Assembly (NCBI GenBank): GCA_937980205.1
Contig: CALJKW010000077.1
Coordinates: 1-64,000, forward strand
From: an uncultured Myxococcales bacterium
GTDB lineage: Bacteria > Myxococcota > Myxococcia > Myxococcales > Myxococcaceae
DNA length: 64,000 nucleotides
Reading direction: 5' to 3'
Part shown: one piece after another, positions 58,756 to 64,000 of the stretch
How positions within the stretch are numbered: the stretch's first letter is position 1
How the letters are laid out: each line of letters opens with the position of its first letter
The notes under the pieces: generated by a model
Told to the model about the DNA's origin: nothing
What the model saw: only the letters and a program-made list of their open reading frames with translations
Databases searched by the model: none
Translations under genes and position numbers: made by a program

Positions 58756-60215
58756 AGCGCGCCATCGTCATCGGGGCCGGCGTCGGCGGCCTCACCGCTG
58801 CAGCCCGCCTCGCGCACGCGGGGCTCGAGGTCGAGCTCTACGAGAAGCAGCCCGGCCCCGGTGGCCGCTGCGGCCGCGTCGAGCTCGGGCCGTACCGCTT
58901 CGACCTCGGCCCGACGATTCTGCTCATGCCGCACGTGCTCGAGGCGACCTTCCGTGCGCTCGGCCGCGAGCTGTCGGACTACCTCACGCTGCACCGGTGC
59001 GACCCGCACTACCGCATCTCGTTCCGCGACGGCGCGCAGCTCACGGTGCGCCGCGACGCGGCCGCCATGCGCGAAGAGCTCGAGCGCCTCGAGCCCGGCG
59101 CCTTCGACGCCTACGCGCGGTTCATCGCCGACGGCCGCACGAAGCACGACGCCGCGTTCGACCGGTTCGTGACGCGGCACTTCGAGTCGTGGCTGCAGCT
59201 GGTGACCCCCAGGCTGCTGCGCGCGGGCGCGCTCGGCACGCTGGCTCCGCACGTCGCGCGGTTCTTCAAGGGGCCCCACCTGCGCCAGGCGTTCAGCTTC
59301 CAGACGATGTACCTGGGGCTCTCTCCGTCTCAGGCGCCGTCGGTGTTCTCGCTCTTGCCGTACACCGAGGCAGAGCACGGCATCTGGTTCCCCGAGGGCG
59401 GCCTGCACGCCGTGCCGCTGGCGCTGGAGAAGATCTGCCGCGAGGAAGGTGTTCGGCTCTCGTACTCGACGTCCGTGCGCCGCGTGGTGGTCGAGCAGGG
59501 CCGCGCCGCCGGTGTCGAGCTCGCCGATGGCTCGGTGCGCCGCGCCGACGTCGTCATCTGCAACGCCGACTACGCGTGGGCCAGCCGGTGGCTGTTGCCC
59601 GAGCCGCTCGCCGCGCGCCGCTCGGCCGCGGTGGAGAAGCGCCGCTTCACCTCGTCCGGCCTGATGTTCTACTTCGGGCTCTCGCGCCGGGTGGACGCGC
59701 TGCTCCACCACAACGTGTTCCTCGGCCGCGACTTCGACGGCAGCTTCGCGGACATCTTCGAGCGCGGGCGCATGCCCGAGGACCCGAGCTTCTACGTGAA
59801 CGCGCCGGCGCGGACCGCGTCGGGCTTCGCTCCGGAAGGGCACGACGCGCTGTACGTGCTGGTGCCGGCTCCCGCGGGGAACGCCGCGGTGGACGTCGAG
59901 TTGGTGCGCGGCCAGGTGCTGCGTCGCCTCGCCGAGGAGGGCTGCGACGTCGAGCCGCACATCGTCGCGGAGCGCGTGGTGGCTCCCCGCGACTGGGAGA
60001 GCAGCTTGAACCTCGCGCGCGGCTCTGCGTTCGGGCTGGCGCAGGACCTGTTCCAGATCGGTCCGTTCCGGCCGAAGGTGAACGACCCCGACGTCGCGGA
60101 CCTGTACTGGTGCGGCGCCTCGATTCAGCCCGGCACCGGCGTGCCGACGGTGATGCTCAGCGCCGGGTTCGCGGTCGACAAGGTGCTCGAGCGCCAGAAG
60201 CGGGAGGCCGCGTGA
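58752..60215 (+). CDS. crtI: Phytoene desaturase
   Basis: This is a 487-residue flavoprotein of the CrtI family. The N-terminal dinucleotide motif is AIVIGAGVGGLTAAARLAHA, followed by the signature GGRCGRVELGPYRFDLGPTI. The C-terminal FAD segment is YWCGASIQPGTGVPTVMLSA. It introduces double bonds in phytoene at the membrane, probably up to neurosporene or lycopene. M. xanthus has two such genes (crtIa, crtIb) that act together, and here a second one starts at 63553. The GTG start overlaps the crtE stop. Confidence 0.92.
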   Translation: MKRAIVIGAGVGGLTAAARLAHAGLEVELYEKQPGPGGRCGRVELGPYRFDLGPTILLMPHVLEATFRALGRELSDYLTLHRCDPHYRISFRDGAQLTVRRDAAAMREELERLEPGAFDAYARFIADGRTKHDAAFDRFVTRHFESWLQLVTPRLLRAGALGTLAPHVARFFKGPHLRQAFSFQTMYLGLSPSQAPSVFSLLPYTEAEHGIWFPEGGLHAVPLALEKICREEGVRLSYSTSVRRVVVEQGRAAGVELADGSVRRADVVICNADYAWASRWLLPEPLAARRSAAVEKRRFTSSGLMFYFGLSRRVDALLHHNVFLGRDFDGSFADIFERGRMPEDPSFYVNAPARTASGFAPEGHDALYVLVPAPAGNAAVDVELVRGQVLRRLAEEGCDVEPHIVAERVVAPRDWESSLNLARGSAFGLAQDLFQIGPFRPKVNDPDVADLYWCGASIQPGTGVPTVMLSAGFAVDKVLERQKREAA

Positions 60216-61075
60216 GCCTCGTGCGCCAGGGCTACGCCTCGGCGAAGGCCGTCACGCGCCGCCACGCGAAGAGCTTCTTCTTCGCGTCGTTCGCGCTCTT
60301 CGGAGCTCGCCGCCGCGCCGCGTTCGCGCTCTACGCGTTCTGCCGGCGGCTCGATGACCTCGTCGACCTCGGGCCCAAGGAGGGCCTCGCCGAGCGCCTC
60401 GGCTTCGCGCGCGAGCTCACCCGCGACGTCTTCGCCGGGCGCTCGTTCCGGCCGCACGACACCTTCGTGCCCAGCGAGCTCGAGGCGCTGTCCGACTCGG
60501 TGCACCGCTTCGGCATCCCCGACGGCCCGATGCTCGAGCTCATCGACGGCATGGAGATGGACCTCGAGCCGCGCCGCTACGCCACGTGGTCCGAGCTCGA
60601 CCTCTACTGCCACCGCGTCGCCGGCACCGTCGGGCTGCTGATGGCGCCGGTGCTGGGGTGCCGCGACGCGGCCGGGCTGGAGCACGCGGGCGCCCTCGGC
60701 CGCGCGATGCAGCTGACGAACATTCTGCGCGACGTGCGCGAGGACCTGCAGCGCGGCCGCTGCTACCTGCCGCAGGACGAGCTGCGCGCGTTCGGGCTCG
60801 ACGAGCGGCTGCTTCAGCTCGGCAGCACCGGCCCCGAGCTCGCGGCCTTCATGGGCTTTCAGATTCGCCGCGCCCGCGCGCTGTACGGCTTCGGACGCGA
60901 GGGCGTTCGCTACCTCTCCGGCTTCGGCTGCGGGCCGATGGTGCGGGTGATGGCCGCCGTCTACGAGGGCATCCTCGGTGACATCGAGGCGCGCTGCTAC
61001 GACGTCTTCTCGCACCGCGCGCACGTGCCGTTCGGGACGAAGCTGCGCCTCGCTGCCGGAGCCCTGCTCGCGTGA
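60212..61075 (+). CDS. crtB: Phytoene synthase
   Basis: This 287-residue enzyme joins two geranylgeranyl diphosphates head to head into phytoene, the first committed step. Both Asp-rich motifs are present: FCRRLDDLVDL near residue 47 and LTNILRDVREDLQRGRCYLP near residue 170. The segment YCHRVAGTVGLLM is also typical. It starts with SLVRQGYASAKAVTRRHAKS, the usual N-terminal pattern. It is coupled to crtI by GTGA and to the hydratase gene by GTGA. Confidence 0.93.
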   Translation: MSLVRQGYASAKAVTRRHAKSFFFASFALFGARRRAAFALYAFCRRLDDLVDLGPKEGLAERLGFARELTRDVFAGRSFRPHDTFVPSELEALSDSVHRFGIPDGPMLELIDGMEMDLEPRRYATWSELDLYCHRVAGTVGLLMAPVLGCRDAAGLEHAGALGRAMQLTNILRDVREDLQRGRCYLPQDELRAFGLDERLLQLGSTGPELAAFMGFQIRRARALYGFGREGVRYLSGFGCGPMVRVMAAVYEGILGDIEARCYDVFSHRAHVPFGTKLRLAAGALLA

Positions 61076-61926
61076 CGCGCGTCGAGGTGCCACAGCGCCC
61101 CGGCGCGTATCGCTGGTGGTACGTGGACGCCTCGTGCGGCGACTTCACCGTCGTCGCCATCTTCATGATCGGCTCGCTGTTCTCGCCGCGGTACGCGGTG
61201 ACGGGCCTGCGCGGCGCGGCGCCCAGCGCTCACGCTGCGGTGAACTTCGCGCTGTATCGAGGCGGCGCCCGCCGGCTGTGGGCGCTGTCGGAGTACGACG
61301 GCGTCGAGGCCTCGGCCGACGGGCTGCGCATCGGGGGCTCCGAGCTCCGCTACGACGGCGACCGCGCGCGGCTGAGCATCGTCGAGCGCACCGCGCCGTG
61401 GGGCACGCCGTTCGAGGCCTCCATCGAGCTGGGCGCCGAGGGACCCGGCATGGCTCCGGTCGAGCTCGTTGCCGGGCTGTCGCATCGGTGGCAGCCGATC
61501 GCTCCGCGGGCTCGCGCGCGCGTGAAGGTGCTCGGCCTCGAGCTCGACGCCGTCGCGTACCACGACGGCAACTTCGGAGACGTTCCGCTCGGCACCGACC
61601 TCCGCGGCTGGGAGTGGGAGCGGCGGTGCACCGGCGCTCTCACCGAGATCGTCTACCAGCCGTGGGGCAGCGAGGCCCTGCACGTCGAGGCCGGCGAGCG
61701 CGGCGTCGCGGTGCGGCGCGGCGCGGCGGACGAGGTGCGGCGGTCGCGGACCGCGTGGGGGCTCGATGTCCCGCGCGGCTCGAGCGTGCTCGAGTCGAGC
61801 CCGTTCTACGCGCGCTGGGCCGGTGATGCCCACGTCGTCGGCGAGGTCGCCGACTTCGCGCGGTTTCGATCGCCGTGGATTCGGTGGATGGCGCGCCTGC
61901 GCACGCGCATGGAGCGCGCGGCGTGA
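61072..61926 (+). CDS. crtC: Carotenoid 1,2-hydratase
   Basis: This is a 284-residue protein. RWWYVDASCGDFTVVAIFMI at residues 14-33 and YHDGNFGDVPLG near residue 163 are the conserved parts of CrtC, which adds water to the 1,2 double bond of acyclic ends and yields a tertiary hydroxyl. That hydroxyl is the site of glycosylation in myxobacterial carotenoids. The enzyme is likely membrane-associated. It overlaps crtB and the glycosyltransferase gene. Confidence 0.88.
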   Translation: MTRVEVPQRPGAYRWWYVDASCGDFTVVAIFMIGSLFSPRYAVTGLRGAAPSAHAAVNFALYRGGARRLWALSEYDGVEASADGLRIGGSELRYDGDRARLSIVERTAPWGTPFEASIELGAEGPGMAPVELVAGLSHRWQPIAPRARARVKVLGLELDAVAYHDGNFGDVPLGTDLRGWEWERRCTGALTEIVYQPWGSEALHVEAGERGVAVRRGAADEVRRSRTAWGLDVPRGSSVLESSPFYARWAGDAHVVGEVADFARFRSPWIRWMARLRTRMERAA

Positions 61927-62849
61927 TGCTCGTCTGGGCCGTCATCGCCGCTGCGTTCACCGTCGTCGCGGTCTTGCGCCTCGTTGCTCGTCTGCGCGTT
62001 CGAAGCCCGCTCACTCCTCCGAGGGGAGAGGGTGTCCTGCTTCGCCCCGTCGATGCACCTACCGACGCCGAGCTCGCGAACCTCTCGCTTCGCGTCGACG
62101 GCCTCGTGCAGCACGTCGCCAGCGGCGCCGAGCCGCACGCGCTGAACCGCAAGCTCGGCCACCTCAAGCGCGCGCTGCTCGAGCTGCGCCCCGAGCGCGT
62201 GCTCGTCGCGGACGCCGACGTCGCGGTGGACCGCGAGCTCGCCGACGCGCTGCTCGGAGCCCTCGACCACGCCGACGTCGCGTGGGCCGCGCCGCGCCCC
62301 GTCCCGTTCGGCCTCACCCGCGGCCTGCTCGTGCAGTCGATGCACAGCTTCGAGGTGCTCGACGCGATGACGCTCGGCGCTCCGACGATGTGCGGCAAGG
62401 CGTTCGCGCTGGGGCCCCGCGGCATCGAGGCGCTGCTGCGGCTGCCCGACTGCATCGGCGAGGACCTCGAGCTCGCCCAGGTTCCCGGGCTGCGCATCGT
62501 CCGCGCCGGCCGAGCGCTGATTCCCCAGCCCGAGGGCGACGTCGTCGCGCGCTTCACGCGCTGGATGCAGGTGCTGAAGGCGCACCGGCCCGCGCTGTTC
62601 CCCACGATTCCCCTGCTGTTCGCGTGCACGCCGCTGCTGCTCGTCGCTGCGCCGCGCGCGGGGCTCGCGCTGCTGGCCGTCCGCCTCGTCGCCGCCGCCG
62701 TGCTCATGCGTCGCCCCGGCCTGTACGTCGAGTGGCTCGGCGCCGAGGCGCTGCTGCTCGTGTGCTGGGTTCGCGCGTTGCTGTCCGGCCGCCGCGTCCG
62801 CTGGCGCGGGCGCACGCTGCTCGTCGGCGCTCACGGGAGGCTCCAGTGA
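61926..62849 (+). CDS. Glycosyltransferase (GT2/GT21-like), carotenoid-linked
   Basis: This is a 307-residue protein from the ATG at 61926 (TGATG with the crtC stop). It has one N-terminal membrane helix and two or three at the C-terminus. The catalytic part contains RVLVADADVAVDRELADALL with the metal-binding DxD, a later CIGEDLELAQVPGL, and a general resemblance to ceramide glucosyltransferases. It likely transfers a sugar to the hydroxyl made by CrtC. The segment PLTPPRGEGVLL is encoded by a dispersed repeat remnant. Sugar donor unknown. Confidence 0.82.
   Translation: MLVWAVIAAAFTVVAVLRLVARLRVRSPLTPPRGEGVLLRPVDAPTDAELANLSLRVDGLVQHVASGAEPHALNRKLGHLKRALLELRPERVLVADADVAVDRELADALLGALDHADVAWAAPRPVPFGLTRGLLVQSMHSFEVLDAMTLGAPTMCGKAFALGPRGIEALLRLPDCIGEDLELAQVPGLRIVRAGRALIPQPEGDVVARFTRWMQVLKAHRPALFPTIPLLFACTPLLLVAAPRAGLALLAVRLVAAAVLMRRPGLYVEWLGAEALLLVCWVRALLSGRRVRWRGRTLLVGAHGRLQ
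62010..62033. repeat. Degenerate copy of the CTCCCC/GGGGAG repeat inside the glycosyltransferase gene
   Basis: CTCACTCCTCCGAGGGGAGA followed by GGGT matches the right half of the element at 63500-63540. The left half has decayed. It remains in frame between the first membrane helix and the catalytic part. Confidence 0.6.
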
Positions 62850-63556
62850 TTCGCGACGCGCGGCACTGGCTGTGGACTCCGGTCGTGCACCGGTACGTGA
62901 AGTGGCGCCTCGCGCGCTCGTTTCGCGCGCTGTGGCTCGACGGCCCGGCGCTGCCGCGCACCGACGAGCCGCTCATCCTCTACGCGAACCACACCAACTT
63001 CTGGGACGGCTTCATCGTGCACTCGCTCGTGTGGGCGGCTGGGCGCGACGGCTACGTCGTGATGGAGGAGCAGAACCTCGCGCGCTTCCGCTTCCTCACG
63101 CGCCTCGGCGCCATCTCGGTGCGGCGCGGCGATCGCACCTCTTCGCTCGAGACGCTGCGCTACTGCGCCGGCGTCCTGAAGCGGCCGCGCGCGTCGCTGC
63201 TCGTCTTTCCTCAGGGGCGCATCGTCTCCGCCGCCGAGCCGCTCGCGTTCGAGCGTGGCCTCGCGGTGCTCGCGCGCATGGCGAAGGTGCGGCTGGTGCC
63301 GATCGCGCTGCGCTACGCCTTCTTCGAGCACGAGTACCCGGACATCCTCGTCGCTGCCGGCGAGCCGCACGAGCTCGTCTCGCTCGAGGACTGCCGCGCA
63401 CGGCTGGCGTCGTCGCTCGCCCGGCTCTCTGAAGTGCGCGAGCCGTTCGCGCTGCAGCGGCAGCTCGGCGGCCGGCGCTCCGTCGCGGAGCCTTCACTGC
63501 CCCCTCACCCCGGCCCTCTCCCCTACGAGGGGAGAGGGAGTCTGGAGTCGTCATGA
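62846..63556 (+). CDS. PlsC-type acyltransferase, carotenoid-linked
   Basis: This is a 236-residue protein from the GTG at 62846. YANHTNFWDGF holds the H-x4-D catalytic motif, and LLVFPQGRIVS is the third motif (FPxG), typical of lysophosphatidate-type acyltransferases. After the glycosyltransferase this enzyme probably esterifies the sugar, giving a carotenoid glycoside ester like the myxobacton-type pigments. The last 20 residues (from PHPGPLPYEGRG) are encoded by a palindromic repeat and are likely not needed. The stop overlaps the next ATG. Confidence 0.85.
   Translation: MIRDARHWLWTPVVHRYVKWRLARSFRALWLDGPALPRTDEPLILYANHTNFWDGFIVHSLVWAAGRDGYVVMEEQNLARFRFLTRLGAISVRRGDRTSSLETLRYCAGVLKRPRASLLVFPQGRIVSAAEPLAFERGLAVLARMAKVRLVPIALRYAFFEHEYPDILVAAGEPHELVSLEDCRARLASSLARLSEVREPFALQRQLGGRRSVAEPSLPPHPGPLPYEGRGSLESS
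63500..63540. repeat. CCCTCTCCCC-N5-GGGGAGAGGG palindromic repeat
   Basis: CCCTCTCCCC (63514-63523) and GGGGAGAGGG (63529-63538) form a perfect 10-base stem with a five-base loop, preceded by CCCCTCACCCCGG. The copy in the kinase gene at 47023-47062 has the same order. It lies at the 3' end of the acyltransferase gene, a few bases before the next start. Confidence 0.88.
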
Positions 63557-64000
63557 AGCGAGTCATCGTCGTCGGCGCTGGCCCCGGAGGACTCTGCGCC
63601 GCCATCAACCTCGCCGGCCAGGGCTTCGACGTCACCGTCGTCGAGAAGGAGCCCATCCCCGGCGGGCGCATGCGCGGCCTCACGCTCGAGGGCGGCTACG
63701 CGCTCGACACCGGCCCCACCATCATGCAGTTGCCGCAGGTGCTCGAGGCGCTCGTCGCCCGAGCGGGTAAGCGCCTCTCCGACTACGTGACGCTGAAGCG
63801 GCTCGATCCGAACACCCGCATCCACTTCTGGGACGGCACGCACCTCGACACGACGAGCGACGTGCAGAAGATGCGCGAGGGGCTGCGCCGCCTCGACCCG
63901 AAGCACCCCGGCGCGCTCGATCGCTGGCTCGAGGAGTCGCGCGCGAAGTACCTCGTCGCGTACGACAAGTTCATCTGCACCCGTGCCGACTCGCTCGGCT
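63553..64000 (+). CDS. Second CrtI-type carotenoid desaturase, N-terminal part
   Basis: The first 149 codons are visible; the gene runs out of the window. RVIVVGAGPGGLCAAINLAG is the FAD-binding motif and GGRMRGLTLEGGYALDTGPT is the family signature. The ATG at 63553 overlaps the acyltransferase stop (ATGA). It may be the partner desaturase (as crtIa/crtIb in M. xanthus) or a CrtD-type 3,4-desaturase acting after CrtC; the visible part cannot tell these apart. Confidence 0.85.
   Translation, partial: MKRVIVVGAGPGGLCAAINLAGQGFDVTVVEKEPIPGGRMRGLTLEGGYALDTGPTIMQLPQVLEALVARAGKRLSDYVTLKRLDPNTRIHFWDGTHLDTTSDVQKMREGLRRLDPKHPGALDRWLEESRAKYLVAYDKFICTRADSLG

Overview
The window is very GC-rich, densely coded DNA with short intergenic gaps, many GTG starts and many 4-base stop/start overlaps. 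Its gene content points to a myxobacterium (phylum Myxococcota), most likely near the Myxococcus/Archangium side. It carries a PomY-PomZ-PomX-like cell-division positioning cluster, two sigma factors of the Myxococcus-specific gmx1 type, five Hanks-type kinase genes, many lipoproteins with Asp/Ala/Ser/Gly-rich linkers, and a carotenoid operon with glycosylation and acylation genes. No rRNA, tRNA, CRISPR array or transposase gene was seen. No gene-free stretch exceeds about 200 bases; the two largest gaps (22421-22621 and 48703-48855) are filled by palindromic repeats.

Left part (1-10.3 kb): the start of a lipoprotein on the minus strand with a 15-base minisatellite; a DUF4143 ATPase coupled to an unknown gene, read away from a 39-base palindrome; serA; an RND/MMPL exporter with a small Cys-rich lipoprotein; a zinc-type dehydrogenase; an outer-membrane-like protein; a Coq4-family gene divergent from a TetR regulator with a readable promoter and operator; and a free-standing B3/B4 domain protein.

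Signalling part (10.3-22.4 kb): a tightly overlapping chain of PLD-like, HAD, zinc-finger/kinase/TPR and sigma factor genes; a MACPF-like lipoprotein next to a kinase whose catalytic core is missing; then pomYZX.

Middle (22.6-42.6 kb): a lytic transglycosylase; a four-gene minus-strand operon (anchored protein, CHASE2 adenylate cyclase, SH3 protein, M48 lipoprotein protease) ending at a good terminator; an FG-GAP lipoprotein; a LysM protein; a second kinase/sigma/zinc-finger-kinase module; a GH94-like exported enzyme; a papain-like protein without a signal peptide; and small enzymes.

Right part (42.7-64 kb): a 1214-residue TPR/DUF3857/transglutaminase protein, a fifth kinase gene, a candidate caspase-fold protein, a beta-helix lipoprotein and an FHA sigma-54 activator. 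Next come an ECF sigma factor with a polytopic membrane partner, and the operon crtE-crtI-crtB-crtC-glycosyltransferase-acyltransferase-second crtI, cut by the window end. Every carotenoid gene overlaps the next, so the genes should be translated as a coupled unit making an acylated carotenoid glycoside.
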